From contig NZ_CP034463.1 of assembly GCF_003955715.1 (NCBI RefSeq), forward strand, positions 3,410,001 to 3,474,000: a stretch of 64,000 nucleotides of DNA. The letters run 5' to 3'. This DNA comes from Streptomyces aquilus (GTDB lineage: Bacteria; Actinomycetota; Actinomycetes; Streptomycetales; Streptomycetaceae). The first letter of the stretch is position 1, and the number at the start of each line of letters is the position of its first letter. Of this stretch, positions 1 through 8,907 are shown in pieces. Both the position numbers and the translations under genes were made by a program. The notes below the pieces were generated by a model. That model was not told the origin of the DNA. It made no database searches and saw only the letters and a program-made list of their open reading frames with translations.

Positions 1-8
1 ATAACGCG

Positions 9-584
9 TTATGAGACGTTGACCCCGAAGTCCAGTGCGATGCCCCGCAGGCCGGACGCGTACCCCTGTCCGACGGCCCGGAACTTCCACTCGCCGCCGT
101 AGCGGTAGACCTCGCCGAAGATCATCGCGGTCTCGGTGGAGGCGTCCTCGGAGAGGTCGTAGCGGGCGAGCTCCTGGCCGTCGGCCTGGTTCACCACACG
201 GATGAAGGCGTTGCTGACCTGGCCGAAGGTCTGGCCGCGCTCGTCGGCCATGTGGATCGAGACCGGAAAGACGATCTTGTCGCACTGGGCCGGCACCTTG
301 GAGAGGTCGATCAGGATCGACTCGTCGTCGCCGTCGCCCTCACCGGTGAGGTTGTCGCCGGTGTGCTCCACCGAGCCGTCCGGGCTCTTGAGCTGGTTGT
401 AGAAGATGAACCACTCGTCACCCATGACCCGTCCCCCGGCGCACATGAGCGCGCTGGCGTCGAGGTCGAAGTCGGCTCCGGTGGTGGAGCGTGCGTCCCA
501 GCCGAGACCGACCATCACCTGGGTGAGGTTGGGTGCGGCCTTGGACAGGGAGACGTTGCCCCCCTTGGCGAGCGTGACGCCCAT
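9..584 (-). CDS. TerD family protein (downstream copy)
   Basis: This 191-residue protein has the length and pattern of a single TerD domain. It begins [10 protein letters not shown], carries the acidic DFDLDASA segment and a GEGDGDDE loop that in TerD proteins form calcium sites, and ends in the conserved [15 protein letters not shown] block. TerD proteins bind Ca2+ and are linked to tellurite and general envelope or oxidative stress, with the molecular role still unclear. The ATG at 584 was chosen because GGGGAGGA lies just upstream and the protein then aligns end to end with the neighbouring copy; the frame stays open further upstream but without similarity. It is the second of two same-strand terD genes, 130 bp apart with a hairpin between them. 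Confidence 0.9.
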   Translation of the reverse strand: MGVTLAKGGNVSLSKAAPNLTQVMVGLGWDARSTTGADFDLDASALMCAGGRVMGDEWFIFYNQLKSPDGSVEHTGDNLTGEGDGDDESILIDLSKVPAQCDKIVFPVSIHMADERGQTFGQVSNAFIRVVNQADGQELARYDLSEDASTETAMIFGEVYRYGGEWKFRAVGQGYASGLRGIALDFGVNVS

Positions 585-626
585 GATGCTGGTCCTCCCC
601 GTGTGCCTTTTTTGTTGTGGTGCGCG

Positions 627-659
627 TCCGGCGCCGCACGCAAACCGTACGGCGCCGGA
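627..659. terminator. Hairpin between the two terD genes
   Basis: A perfect 10-bp inverted repeat (TCCGGCGCCG with CGGCGCCGGA) encloses a 13-nt loop. On the transcribed strand it is followed by an A-rich rather than U-rich stretch, so it may be a partial terminator or an RNA-stabilising stem that sets the ratio of the two TerD proteins. Confidence 0.45.
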
Positions 660-714
660 TCCGGCAATGTCGTGTCCCGGAAGGTCACGACTCAGCCGTG
701 GAACATTGCCGACG

Positions 715-1290
715 TCAGACGTTGACGCCGAAGTCCTGCGCGATGCCGCGCAGGCCCGAGGCGTAGCCCTGGCCGATGGCGCGGAACTTCCACTCCGCGC
801 CGTGCCGGTACAGCTCACCGAAGACCATGGCGGTCTCGGTGGAGGCGTCCTCGGAGAGGTCGTAGCGGGCGATCTCCGCCTCGCCCGCCTGGTTCACGAC
901 GCGGATGAACGCGTTGCGGACCTGGCCGAAGGACTGCTGGCGGTTCTCGGCGTCGTAGATCGAGACCGGGAACACGATCTTCTCGATGTCGGCCGGGACG
1001 GCCGCGAGGTTGACCTTGATCTGCTCGTCGTCGCCCTCGCCCTCACCGGTGATGTTGTCGCCGGTGTGCTCGACGGAGCCGTCGGGGCTCTTGAGGTTGT
1101 TGAAGAAGACGAAGTTGGCGTCGCTGCTGACCTTGCCGGAGCTGTTCAGCAGCAGCGCGCTGGCGTCGAGGTCGAAGTCCGTGCCGGTCGTGGTGCGGAC
1201 GTCCCACCCCAGACCGACGATGACCGCGGTCAGGCCGGGGGCCTCCTTGGTCAGCGATACGTTGCCGCCCTTGCTGAGGCTGACTCCCAC
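715..1290 (-). CDS. TerD family protein (upstream copy)
   Basis: A 191-residue TerD-domain protein, closely similar along its whole length to the next gene downstream ([10 protein letters not shown] start, DFDLDASA acidic motif, GEGEGDDE loop, [15 protein letters not shown] end). The acidic motifs are the family's calcium ligands. The GTG at 1290 has GGAGGACTC directly before it. No other ter genes (terB, terC, terF) are in view, so the pair acts alone or with genes elsewhere. A possible ECF-sigma-like promoter, GGGAAC-N19-GTT (1348-1375 on this strand), lies upstream, but that reading is weak. Confidence 0.9.
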   Translation of the reverse strand: MGVSLSKGGNVSLTKEAPGLTAVIVGLGWDVRTTTGTDFDLDASALLLNSSGKVSSDANFVFFNNLKSPDGSVEHTGDNITGEGEGDDEQIKVNLAAVPADIEKIVFPVSIYDAENRQQSFGQVRNAFIRVVNQAGEAEIARYDLSEDASTETAMVFGELYRHGAEWKFRAIGQGYASGLRGIAQDFGVNV

Positions 1291-1403
1291 GAGTCCTCCA
1301 TTGGTGTCCAGGGGCGGGGAGCCCCGCCATGCGTTTGGTACCGGATCAACGACTCGATCCTAGTGACGGGTTCCCGTGGCCCGCAGGCCTTGGAACCGAA
1401 GAA

Positions 1404-1862
1404 TCACAGGGTGTCGAGCGCCTTGACGTACTCGTTCAGGTCACGGGCGTCGGGCAGCGCGTTGACGACGGTCCAGCGGACCACGCCCTCCTTGTCGATG
1501 ACGAAGGTGCCGCGCACCGCGCAGCCCTTGTCCTCGGCGAAGACGCCGTAGGCGCGGGAGACCTCGCCGTGCGGCCAGAAGTCGCTCAGCAGCGGGTACT
1601 CCAGGCCCTCCTGCTCGGCGAAGACGCGCAGGGTGTGGATGGAGTCGTTGGAGACGGCGAGGAGCTGGGTGTCGCGGTCGGAGAACTGCGGCAGGTTGTC
1701 GCGCAGCTCGCAGAGCTCGCCGGTGCACACCCCGGTGAAGGCGAAGGGGTAGAAGAGCAGGACGACGTTCTTGCTGCCGCGGAAGTCGGACAGCTTCACG
1801 GTCGCACCGTGGTTGTCCTTGAGCTCGAAGTCGGGGGCCTTTTCGCCGACCTGGATCGCCAT
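1404..1862 (-). CDS. Peroxiredoxin, AhpE/BCP type
   Basis: A 152-residue thioredoxin-fold peroxidase that should reduce H2O2 and organic or peroxynitrite substrates in the cytoplasm. The active site reads [14 protein letters not shown]: the peroxidatic Cys is residue 46 and a second Cys follows at 51. A C-x4-C pair is typical of BCP-type 2-Cys enzymes, whereas mycobacterial AhpE lacks the second one. The C-terminal half has the expected [10 protein letters not shown] strand. The ATG at 1862 is preceded by AAAGGGA. It reads with the DUF3052 gene but 125 bp separate them. Confidence 0.9.
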   Translation of the reverse strand: MAIQVGEKAPDFELKDNHGATVKLSDFRGSKNVVLLFYPFAFTGVCTGELCELRDNLPQFSDRDTQLLAVSNDSIHTLRVFAEQEGLEYPLLSDFWPHGEVSRAYGVFAEDKGCAVRGTFVIDKEGVVRWTVVNALPDARDLNEYVKALDTL

Positions 1863-1987
1863 CGTCGTGAATCCCTTTCGGTGGGACTGTTCGGGTGAGA
1901 CCCACCCTACGCAGCGATCACGACAGGCCGACGGACGGGCCGAGCACACTGCGTGGCTCAGCCCGTCCGGTTACTACCGGGCGGAGG

Positions 1988-2425
1988 TCACCGCTTCGAC
2001 TTGGCGCCCTTCGGGGTCACCAGACGGCTGCCGCTCCAGTCCTTGCCGACGCTGACGCTCTTGGAGGCGGAGAGCCCCGCCGTCGTCGCGGCTTCGGAGA
2101 TGTCGCTGGGCTCGACGTAGCCGTCGCGGCCGGTCTTCGGCGTCAGCAGCAGGATCGAGCCACCCTCCTCGATGTACGTGGTGGCATCCACCAGTACGTC
2201 GGTGAGGTCTCCGTCCTCGTCGCGGAACCACAGCACCACGGCGTCGGCGACGTCGTCGTACTCCTCGTCCATCAGCTCGCCGCCGATGACTTCTTCAATG
2301 GCCTCGCGGAGCTCCTGGTCGACGTCGTCGTCGTAGCCGATCTCCTGGACCACCTGCTCGGGCTGGAACCCCAGCCTTGCGGCAGGGTTCGTCCGCTCCT
2401 CCGCGTGGTCCGCGGTCGCGCTCAC
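1988..2425 (-). CDS. DUF3052 family protein
   Basis: About 145 residues, acidic and soluble, matching the DUF3052 family conserved next to aceE in streptomycetes (LGFQPEQVVQEIGYDDDVD near the N-terminus, then acidic helices). Function is unknown. The GTG at 2425 was chosen because AGGAGG sits 6 nt upstream; an in-frame ATG six codons earlier has no such site. It is divergent from aceE across a 342-bp gap, so co-regulation with pyruvate dehydrogenase is possible but unproven. Confidence 0.85.
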   Translation of the reverse strand: MSATADHAEERTNPAARLGFQPEQVVQEIGYDDDVDQELREAIEEVIGGELMDEEYDDVADAVVLWFRDEDGDLTDVLVDATTYIEEGGSILLLTPKTGRDGYVEPSDISEAATTAGLSASKSVSVGKDWSGSRLVTPKGAKSKR

Positions 2426-2550
2426 GGGTTGCCTCCTGATCATGTCTTAGGGAATGACTCAGCCACGCGCGTGCGCGAAGCATTGGCCGTAGTCCACACG
2501 GGCGGGGCGGATCGCGCAAGTACCCGGCCGTTCAGACCGCCGAAACGGTG

Positions 2551-2564
2551 ACGTTCCGGAACGT
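2551..2564. promoter_or_regulatory. Palindromic operator candidate ACGTTCCGGAACGT
   Basis: A perfect 14-bp palindrome flanked by GGTG on the left and GTCACC on the right, midway between two divergent genes. Its position suits a repressor or activator site for aceE or the DUF3052 gene. No specific regulator is inferred. Confidence 0.45.
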
Positions 2565-2601
2565 GTCACCGCAACTTCAGGCACATCATCATGGCTCCAC
2601 G

Positions 2602-2615
2602 GTGACGCATGCCAC
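2602..2615. promoter_or_regulatory. Crp-like site GTG-N6-GCCAC
   Basis: Matches the GTG-N6-GNCAC pattern described for Streptomyces Crp. It lies about 150 nt upstream of aceE. Such a short motif occurs by chance, so this is a candidate only. Confidence 0.3.
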
Positions 2616-2767
2616 ACGTTTCTGCCCCCTATGTGCGTTTGGGAACCATACCTGGCCGCGCGCCTCTGGTTACCCCACAGTAGAGATGACGTTTGGCGCC
2701 CCGAGGTACACGATGGGGAGCGGTGCAGACATACAGGAATACGGCCCTCTGACAGGTAAGGAACAGC

Positions 2768-5500
2768 GTGGCTTCCGGATCCGATCGCAACCCGATCATC
2801 ATTGGCGGCCTTCCGAGTCAGGTTCCTGACTTCGACCCCGAGGAAACCCAGGAGTGGCTCGACTCCCTCGACGCCGCCGTCGACGAGCGCGGCCGGGAGC
2901 GGGCCCGCTATCTGATGCTGCGGCTGATCGAGCGGGCCCGCGAGAAGCGCGTGGCCGTGCCCGAGATGCGCAGCACGGACTACGTCAACACGATCGCCAC
3001 CAAGGACGAGCCGTTCTTCCCGGGCAACGAGGAGATCGAGCGGAAGATCCTCAACGCGACCCGCTGGAACGCCGCGGTGATGGTGTCCAGGGCGCAGCGG
3101 CCCGGCATCGGCGTCGGCGGCCACATCGCCACGTTCGCCTCCTCGGCCTCGCTGTACGACGTGGGCTTCAACCACTTCTTCCGCGGCAAGGACGAGGGCG
3201 ACGGCGGCGACCAGGTCTTCTTCCAGGGCCACGCCTCCCCGGGCATCTACGCGCGCGCGTACCTGCTGGACCGCCTCAGCGAGGAGAACCTCGACGCGTT
3301 CCGCCAGGAGAAGTCCAAGGCGCCGTACGGCCTGTCCTCGTACCCGCACCCGCGGCTCATGCCGGACTTCTGGGAGTTCCCGACCGTGTCGATGGGGCTC
3401 GGCCCGATCGGCGCGATCTACCAGGCGCGGATGAACCGGTACATGCACGCGCGCGGGATCGCCGACACGTCGAAGTCGCATGTGTGGGCGTTCCTCGGCG
3501 ACGGCGAGATGGACGAGCCGGAGTCGCTCGGCCAGCTGACCATCGCCGCCCGCGAGGGCCTGGACAACCTGACGTTCGTCGTCAACTGCAACCTCCAGCG
3601 CCTCGACGGGCCGGTGCGCGGCAACGGCAAGGTCATCCAGGAGCTGGAGTCCGTCTTCCGCGGCGCCGGCTGGAACGTCATCAAGCTGGTCTGGGACCGC
3701 TCCTGGGACCCGCTGCTGGCCCGGGACCGCGACGGGGTGCTGGTCAACCGGATGAACACCACGCCGGACGGCCAGTACCAGACGTACGCCACCGAGTCCG
3801 GCGCGTACATCCGCGAGCACTTCTTCGGTGACGACCACCGGCTGCGCGCGATGGTCGAGAACATGACCGACGACCAGATCCTGCACCTGGGCCGTGGCGG
3901 TCACGACCACAAGAAGATCTTCGCGGCGTTCTCGGCGGCCAAGGCGCACAAGGGCCAGCCGACGGTGATCCTCGCCAAGACGGTCAAGGGCTGGACGCTG
4001 GGCCCGAACTTCGAGGGCCGCAACGCCACCCACCAGATGAAGAAGCTGACGGTCGACGACCTCAAGGGCTTCCGCGACCGGCTGCACCTGCCGATCTCCG
4101 ACAAGGAGCTGGAGTCCGGCGCGCCGCCGTACTTCCACCCGGGCCGGGACTCGGAGGAGATCCAGTACATGCACGACCGCCGCAAGTCGCTGGGCGGTTA
4201 CGTCCCCACGCGCGTGGTGCGCGCCAAGCCGCTCGCGCTGCCGGACGACAAGACGTACGCGACCGTGAAGAAGGGGTCGGGTCATCAGTCCATCGCGACG
4301 ACGATGGCCTTTGTCCGGCTCCTCAAGGACCTCATGCGGGACAAGGAGCTCGGCAAGCGGTTCGTGCTGATCGCGCCGGACGAGTACCGCACGTTCGGCA
4401 TGGACTCGTTCTTCCCGAGCGCGAAGATCTACAACCCCCTTGGCCAGCAGTACGAGTCGGTGGACCGCGATCTGCTGCTCGCCTACAAGGAGTCGCCGAC
4501 CGGCCAGATGCTGCACGACGGCATCTCGGAGGCCGGCTGCACGGCGTCGCTGATCGCGGCGGGCTCGGCGTACGCGACGCACGGCGAGCCGCTGATCCCG
4601 GTCTACGTCTTCTACTCGATGTTCGGTTTCCAGCGCACCGGCGACCAGTTCTGGCAGATGTCCGACCAGTTGGCGCGCGGTTTCGTACTGGGTGCGACCG
4701 CGGGGCGTACGACGCTGACCGGTGAGGGTCTTCAGCACGCGGACGGTCACTCGCAGCTGCTGGCTTCCACCAACCCCGGCTGTGTGGCGTACGACCCGGC
4801 GTACGGGTTCGAGATCGCGCACATCGTGCAGGACGGTCTGCGCCGGATGTACGGCCCCGAGGCCGAGGACGTCTTCTACTACCTCACCGTCTACAACGAG
4901 CCGATCCAGCACCCGGCCGAGCCCGAGAACGTGGACGTCGAGGGCATCCTCAAGGGCATCCACCGCTACAGCGAGGGCACTTCGGGCTCCGTCCCGGCGC
5001 AGATCCTCGCGTCCGGCGTCGCGGTGCCGTGGGCGCTCGAGGCGCAGAAGATCCTCGCCGAGGAGTGGAACGTCAGGGCGGACGTCTGGTCGGCGACCTC
5101 CTGGAACGAGCTGCGGCGCGAGGCGGTCGACGTCGAGCGGCACAACCTGCTGCACCCCGAGGAGGAGCAGCGGGTGCCGTACGTGACGCGGAAGCTGTCG
5201 GGTGCGCAGGGGCCGTTCGTGGCCGTGTCCGACTGGATGCGGGCGGTGCCGGACCAGATCGCGCGGTGGGTGCCGGGCACGTACCAGTCGCTGGGCGCGG
5301 ACGGGTTCGGCTTCGCGGACACCCGGGGCGCGGCCCGGCGCTTCTTCCACATCGACGCGCAGTCGATCGTGGTGGGCGTGCTGACCGAGCTCGCGAAGGA
5401 GGGCAAGGTCGACCGCTCGGCCCTGAAGCAGGCGATCGACCGCTACCAGCTCCTGGACGTGGCGGCGGCCGACCCGGGCGCGGCGGGCGGCGACGCGTAG
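2768..5500 (+). CDS. aceE: Pyruvate dehydrogenase E1 component, homodimeric type
   Basis: A 910-residue thiamine-diphosphate enzyme that decarboxylates pyruvate and passes the acetyl group to lipoyl-E2. Length and organisation fit the single-chain E1 of actinobacteria. The ThDP-binding motif runs from [10 protein letters not shown] (near residue 243) to the NCN about 30 residues later. The transketolase-like second half contains [12 protein letters not shown] and the [10 protein letters not shown] loop. The GTG at 2768 follows GGTAAGGA. E2 and E3 genes are not in the window. A hairpin at 5520-5552 probably ends transcription. Confidence 0.97.
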   Translation: MASGSDRNPIIIGGLPSQVPDFDPEETQEWLDSLDAAVDERGRERARYLMLRLIERAREKRVAVPEMRSTDYVNTIATKDEPFFPGNEEIERKILNATRWNAAVMVSRAQRPGIGVGGHIATFASSASLYDVGFNHFFRGKDEGDGGDQVFFQGHASPGIYARAYLLDRLSEENLDAFRQEKSKAPYGLSSYPHPRLMPDFWEFPTVSMGLGPIGAIYQARMNRYMHARGIADTSKSHVWAFLGDGEMDEPESLGQLTIAAREGLDNLTFVVNCNLQRLDGPVRGNGKVIQELESVFRGAGWNVIKLVWDRSWDPLLARDRDGVLVNRMNTTPDGQYQTYATESGAYIREHFFGDDHRLRAMVENMTDDQILHLGRGGHDHKKIFAAFSAAKAHKGQPTVILAKTVKGWTLGPNFEGRNATHQMKKLTVDDLKGFRDRLHLPISDKELESGAPPYFHPGRDSEEIQYMHDRRKSLGGYVPTRVVRAKPLALPDDKTYATVKKGSGHQSIATTMAFVRLLKDLMRDKELGKRFVLIAPDEYRTFGMDSFFPSAKIYNPLGQQYESVDRDLLLAYKESPTGQMLHDGISEAGCTASLIAAGSAYATHGEPLIPVYVFYSMFGFQRTGDQFWQMSDQLARGFVLGATAGRTTLTGEGLQHADGHSQLLASTNPGCVAYDPAYGFEIAHIVQDGLRRMYGPEAEDVFYYLTVYNEPIQHPAEPENVDVEGILKGIHRYSEGTSGSVPAQILASGVAVPWALEAQKILAEEWNVRADVWSATSWNELRREAVDVERHNLLHPEEEQRVPYVTRKLSGAQGPFVAVSDWMRAVPDQIARWVPGTYQSLGADGFGFADTRGAARRFFHIDAQSIVVGVLTELAKEGKVDRSALKQAIDRYQLLDVAAADPGAAGGDA

Positions 5501-5519
5501 CACGCACGGTGGTGCACTG

Positions 5520-5552
5520 AAGGGCGGTGGGGCCAAGCGGCTCCCCGCCCTT
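5520..5552 (+). terminator. Terminator after aceE
   Basis: An inverted repeat (AAGGGCGG with CCGCCCTT, extended by two GC pairs past a bulged T), followed by TTCTCCC at the start of a pyrimidine tract. It fits a factor-independent terminator 20 bp after the stop codon. Confidence 0.6.
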
Positions 5553-5620
5553 CTCCCTTCATCCCTTCTCCCTTCATCCCTTCTTCCTTCTCCCTCCCCT
5601 CCTCCCCTTACCGCTTCTTT
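5548..5620 (+). repeat. Polypyrimidine tract with a tandem CCCTTCTCCCTTCAT unit
   Basis: About 70 nt that are nearly all C or T on the plus strand, containing two copies of CCCTTCTCCCTTCAT followed by shorter CTTCC/CTCCC units. It sits directly upstream of the channel gene. Such mirror-like purine/pyrimidine tracts can adopt triplex DNA and are prone to slippage. Confidence 0.8.
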
Positions 5621-5631
5621 ACGATGCGGAC

Positions 5632-6372
5632 ATGAAGGAAGAACCGGCGCAGGTCCGTTGGGAACACCTGACCCAGCGGCCCCTGATGGCGCTTGCGGTG
5701 CTGTTCGCCGTCGCCTATGCCGTGCCGATCGTGGACGACTCGGCCGGCCATGAGCTGACGGCCGTGTGCACGGGTGTCGAGTGGGTGGTGTGGGGGGCGT
5801 TCGCCGTCGACTACGTCGTACGGCTGTCGGTCTCGCGGGACCGTCGGGAGTTCGTACGACGACACTGGCTCGACCTGGGGGCGGTGGTCCTGCCTCTCCT
5901 CCAGCCGCTGCGGTTGCTCCGGCTCGTCGCCACGCTGCTGCTGGTGCAGCGCAGAGCGCGGATGGCCTCGCAGATCCGGCTGACGACGTATGTCGCGGGG
6001 GCGGTGGTCGGCCTGCTGATGTTCGGCTCCCTGGCAGTCCTCTCGGTGGAGCGGAACTCGCCGAACGGGAACATCCGGACGCTGGGTGACGCGGTGTGGT
6101 GGTCGTTCACGACGATGACGACGGTGGGGTACGGCGACCACGCCCCGACGACCGGTCTGGGCCGGGTGATCGCGGTCGGCCTGATGCTCTCCGGCATCGC
6201 CCTGCTCGGTGTCGTCACCGCGAACATCGCCGCGTGGTTCATCGCCCGCTTCGAGAAGGACGACGTGGAGGAACGCCGCCAGACGGAGGCGATCATGGCC
6301 TTGACGGAGGAGGTACGAGCGCTGCGCGCACAGGTCGCGGAGCTGCAACAGCAGCAGTCGGTCAGACCGTGA
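5632..6372 (+). CDS. Voltage-gated-type potassium channel
   Basis: A 246-residue membrane protein with the layout of a six-helix K+ channel. There are hydrophobic segments near residues 17-35, 42-65, 80-103, 119-138 and 175-205, a pore loop, and the selectivity filter TVGYGD at 164-169. The S4-like segment carries only a few arginines, so voltage sensing is uncertain. The C-terminal 30 residues look like a short coiled coil, suited to tetramer assembly. ATG 5632 was chosen although the frame opens 35 codons earlier, because that extension translates the pyrimidine tract. A -10-like TACGAT ends 6 nt before the ATG, so the mRNA may be leaderless. Confidence 0.88.
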   Translation: MKEEPAQVRWEHLTQRPLMALAVLFAVAYAVPIVDDSAGHELTAVCTGVEWVVWGAFAVDYVVRLSVSRDRREFVRRHWLDLGAVVLPLLQPLRLLRLVATLLLVQRRARMASQIRLTTYVAGAVVGLLMFGSLAVLSVERNSPNGNIRTLGDAVWWSFTTMTTVGYGDHAPTTGLGRVIAVGLMLSGIALLGVVTANIAAWFIARFEKDDVEERRQTEAIMALTEEVRALRAQVAELQQQQSVRP

Positions 6373-6625
6373 GGCGGGCCCCCGGTTCCCGAACCGGAGG
6401 CCCTCCCGCCAGCCAGATGACTGCCAAGAGCGTGTCTATGACGCCCCGTACGAAAGCGACCAACGAAGAAGCCAACGACCGCGCAGATACTGACTCTCCG
6501 AGGGACACCCCCAGACCCCCGGCGATGATTCCGAGCGTCGCGCGATCCGGCCCGGTCCGTGACCACGTCCGGTCGGCGGGGGGGAAGGCGTCGCGTCTTC
6601 GTACAGGGGCGGACCCCCGGCTCAT
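6362..6625 (-). pseudogene. Decayed copy of the neighbouring DUF4190 gene
   Basis: The reading frame repeats two blocks of the intact DUF4190 gene next door: RTWSRTGPDRATLGII and, further on, LVAFVRGVIDTLLAVIWLAG. The stretch between them, which in the intact protein forms a membrane helix and loop, is about 58 nt shorter and unrelated in sequence. At DNA level 6405-6462 and 6521-6573 are near-identical to 6693-6750 and 6868-6920. This is a tandem duplication that lost its middle. The frame is still open, so a residual peptide cannot be excluded. Confidence 0.65.
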
Positions 6626-6659
6626 CGCGCCAGGGGTCCCTCCCTCACTACCCCCGGCG

Positions 6660-6968
6660 CTAGAACATGCCGTTCCCCGGGGAAGCCGCTCCTGCCAGCC
6701 AGATGACTGCCAGGAGCGTGTCTATGGCGCCCAGTACGAAGGCGACCAGAGCCGTCACCGGGCGCGAGCGCGACCAGGTGCGGCCCATGGCCAGCCAACC
6801 GCAGACGATCGCCACCGGGCCGAGGATGATCCCCAGCACGAAGAAGCCGGCGACCGCGCAGATGACTCCGATGATTCCGAGCGTCGCGCGATCCGGCCCG
6901 GTCCGTGACCACGTCCGGCCACGTGAGCGGGGGTACCTGCGCGTTCCATGACCAAAGCCCGCCATCAT
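6660..6968 (-). CDS. DUF4190 small membrane protein
   Basis: About 102 residues with two membrane segments (LGIIGVICAVAGFFVLGIILGP and, later, LVAFVLGAIDTLLAVIWLAG) joined by a basic loop. This is the pattern of DUF4190, a common Streptomyces membrane family of unknown function. ATG 6968 has GGGAG 6 nt upstream; a second ATG follows immediately. The basic, arginine-rich N-terminus should be cytoplasmic. A partly deleted copy lies just downstream. Confidence 0.75.
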   Translation of the reverse strand: MMAGFGHGTRRYPRSRGRTWSRTGPDRATLGIIGVICAVAGFFVLGIILGPVAIVCGWLAMGRTWSRSRPVTALVAFVLGAIDTLLAVIWLAGAASPGNGMF

Positions 6969-7047
6969 CAACAACTCCCGGAACCCCTAGGCAAGTTGGG
7001 TTCGATGACTGGCGAGTACCCCCGATGCTCCTGCTAATCCTCCGGTC

Positions 7048-7084
7048 TTGCGGCGCGCCGCCCCCCTCCGGCAGCGCGCCGCAA
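7048..7084. terminator. Strong GC hairpin
   Basis: A perfect 11-bp inverted repeat (TTGCGGCGCGC with GCGCGCCGCAA) around a 15-nt loop. It lies in the 250-bp gap between the DUF4190 gene and the exporter gene and could end leftward transcription from the exporter. Nothing else in 6969-7221 looks coding. Confidence 0.5.
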
Positions 7085-7221
7085 CGCCGGTCACCCGTCC
7101 CGCACTTGCCTGAGGAACATGCCGTACCGGAGGGCTTCACCTACTGTGACGTGCGGTGCGTGCCGGGAGCGAGGAATCTTTAGCGTCTTCACTCTGATGA
7201 GGGAAGTCCCGCTGAATTTCC

Positions 7222-8841
7222 TCAGATGTGGCCCACGCCCGCGCCCGCCTCCGCGTTCGCGCCCTTCTTCGTCAGCAGCGCCACGAAGATCGCGACGGCG
7301 GCCACGCCCGCGGCGACCAGCGACGCGAGGCTCATGCCCGAGATGAACGTGTCGTGCGCGACGTCGGTGATCTTCGCGGCGATCGCCTCCGGCGTCCCCT
7401 TGGCGATCGGCGGCACGCCGACCTGGACCGCCTCGGAGGCCTGCGCCTGCTGGGCGGGCGTGAGCGCCGGCAGTCCGGCGGCCTTCCAGTTGCCGGCCAG
7501 GTCGCTGTCGACCTTGGAGGCCATCACGGCACCGAGCACCGCCGTACCGAGGCTGCCGCCGATCTGCATCGCGGCCTGCTGAAGACCGCCGGCGACACCG
7601 GACAGCTCCAGCGGCGCGTTGCCGACGATGACCTCGGTCGCACCGACCATGACCGGGGCGAGACCCAGGCCCAGCAGGGCGAACCAGAGGGACATGACCG
7701 CGCTGCCGGTGTCCGTGTCCAGCGTCGACATGCCGTACATCGCTATCGCGGTCGCGGCCATACCGCCGGCCAGCGGGACGCGCGGGCCGAGCTTGGTGAT
7801 CATCACGCCCGCCAGCGGGGAGCCGACGATCATCATGCCGGTGAGCGGTAGGAGGTGCAGACCCGCGTCGATCGGGCTCATGCCGTGCACGTTCTGGAGG
7901 TAGAACGTGACGAAGAACAGGCCGCCCATGAAGGCGATGGCCATCAGGACCATCAGGACCACGCCCGCGGAGAGGGCGACTGAGCGGAACAGGCCCAGCG
8001 GGATCAGTGGCTCCTTCACTCTGGTCTCCCAGAAGGCGAAGAGCGCGAAGCCCAGCACCGACACGGCGATGAACGCCCACGTCTTGCCGTCGCCCCAGCC
8101 CCACTCCGGGGCCTTGATCAGGGCCCAGACCAGGCAGAACATCGCGCCCGACAGCAGCCCGATGCCGAGCAGGTCGAAGGAGCGCGGGGCGTTCTCCGCA
8201 CGGTGGTCGAGGAGGATCAGCCCGCCGAGGACGAGGGCGATGACGCCCACCGGCACGTTGATGAAGAACACCGACTGCCAGTTGACGTGTTCGACCAGGA
8301 CGCCGCCCAGGATCGGGCCGCCCGCGGTGGAGGCGCCGATGACCATGCCCCAGATGCCGATGGCCATGTTGAGCTTCTCGGCCGGGAAGGTCGCCCGCAG
8401 CAGTCCGAGCGCGGCCGGCATCAGCAGCGCGCCGAACAGGCCCTGGAAGACGCGGAAGGTGACGACCGCGCCGATGCTGCTGGACAGCCCGATGGCACCG
8501 GACGCGGCGGCGAAGCCGACGACGCCGATGAGGAACGTCTGGCGGTGGCCGAAGCGGTCACCGAGCTTGCCCGCGGTGATCAGGGCGACCGCGAGGGCGA
8601 GGAAGTACCCGTTGGTGATCCACTGCACCTGGGCGAAGGTGGCGCCGAGGTCCTTCTGGATGGCCGGGTTGGCGATGGCCACGATGGTGCCGTCGAGGGC
8701 GACCATCATGACGCCGACGGCCACGGTGATGAGGGTGAACCAGGGATGGCCGCGCAGCCCGGCGGCCGGGGCCGGGCCCGACGGGGAGGCCGACGCCTCG
8801 TCCCCCGGCCCCGTCTTGTCGAGCGTGGTCTGACTAGTCAT
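7222..8841 (-). CDS. MFS exporter, DHA2 (EmrB/QacA) family, 14 helices
   Basis: A 539-residue proton-driven drug or metabolite exporter of the inner membrane. Length and about 14 hydrophobic segments fit DHA2. Motif A is visible as GKLGDRFGHRQ, and the helix-5 region has the GGPILGGVLVEHVNWQSVFFINVP signature of EmrB-type pumps. The first 35 residues are a polar cytoplasmic tail. The start ATG is only weakly supported by a close GGAG. It is divergent from a TetR gene 66 bp away, the usual arrangement for a locally repressed pump. Substrates cannot be read from sequence. Confidence 0.92.
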   Translation of the reverse strand: MTSQTTLDKTGPGDEASASPSGPAPAAGLRGHPWFTLITVAVGVMMVALDGTIVAIANPAIQKDLGATFAQVQWITNGYFLALAVALITAGKLGDRFGHRQTFLIGVVGFAAASGAIGLSSSIGAVVTFRVFQGLFGALLMPAALGLLRATFPAEKLNMAIGIWGMVIGASTAGGPILGGVLVEHVNWQSVFFINVPVGVIALVLGGLILLDHRAENAPRSFDLLGIGLLSGAMFCLVWALIKAPEWGWGDGKTWAFIAVSVLGFALFAFWETRVKEPLIPLGLFRSVALSAGVVLMVLMAIAFMGGLFFVTFYLQNVHGMSPIDAGLHLLPLTGMMIVGSPLAGVMITKLGPRVPLAGGMAATAIAMYGMSTLDTDTGSAVMSLWFALLGLGLAPVMVGATEVIVGNAPLELSGVAGGLQQAAMQIGGSLGTAVLGAVMASKVDSDLAGNWKAAGLPALTPAQQAQASEAVQVGVPPIAKGTPEAIAAKITDVAHDTFISGMSLASLVAAGVAAVAIFVALLTKKGANAEAGAGVGHI

Positions 8842-8867
8842 GCTCCGAGGCTAATGACAGCCGCTGA

Positions 8868-8889
8868 CAATTGACAAAGCAATTCACAA
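8868..8889. promoter_or_regulatory. TetR operator candidate and tetR promoter
   Basis: A direct repeat CAATTGACAA / CAATTCACAA with 12-bp period lies in the 66-bp gap between exporter and TetR genes. It overlaps TTGACA (8871-8876), which with TAACTG (8895-8900) makes a promoter whose start site would fall at the TetR ATG. Repressor binding there could control both directions. Confidence 0.5.
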
Positions 8890-8907
8890 GTCGGTAACTG
8901 ACACACC

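Larger units (their letters stand above)
2426..2767. other. Intergenic region between DUF3052 gene and aceE
   Basis: A 342-bp divergent control region without a convincing gene. It holds a perfect 14-bp palindrome, a Crp-like site and a ribosome site for aceE, and its GC content looks lower than the flanks. No clear -35/-10 pair could be assigned by eye. Confidence 0.7.

Noticed and set aside
1..12. Perfect palindrome ATAACGCGTTAT at the left edge
   Set aside because: It includes the stop codon of the TerD gene and is cut by the window edge, so its context cannot be judged.
1348..1375. GGGAAC-N19-GTT as a SigR-type promoter for the terD genes
   Set aside because: Differs from the GGAAT consensus and was not supported by any second feature; kept only as a remark.
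2459..5536. A 1025-codon open frame on the minus strand opposite aceE
   Set aside because: It is the antisense shadow of a highly biased G/C-third-position gene: composition is Arg/Val/Ala-rich low complexity, no motif is seen, and aceE is complete on the other strand.
7000..7030. GGTTCGATG stretch suggesting a tRNA T-arm or attachment site
   Set aside because: No acceptor stem or anticodon arm could be built around it and no integrase or direct repeat is nearby.
7085..7221. A reading frame reading MFLRQVRDG and neighbours upstream of the exporter end
   Set aside because: Too short, no start signal, and continuous only with the antisense frame; at most a gene remnant.
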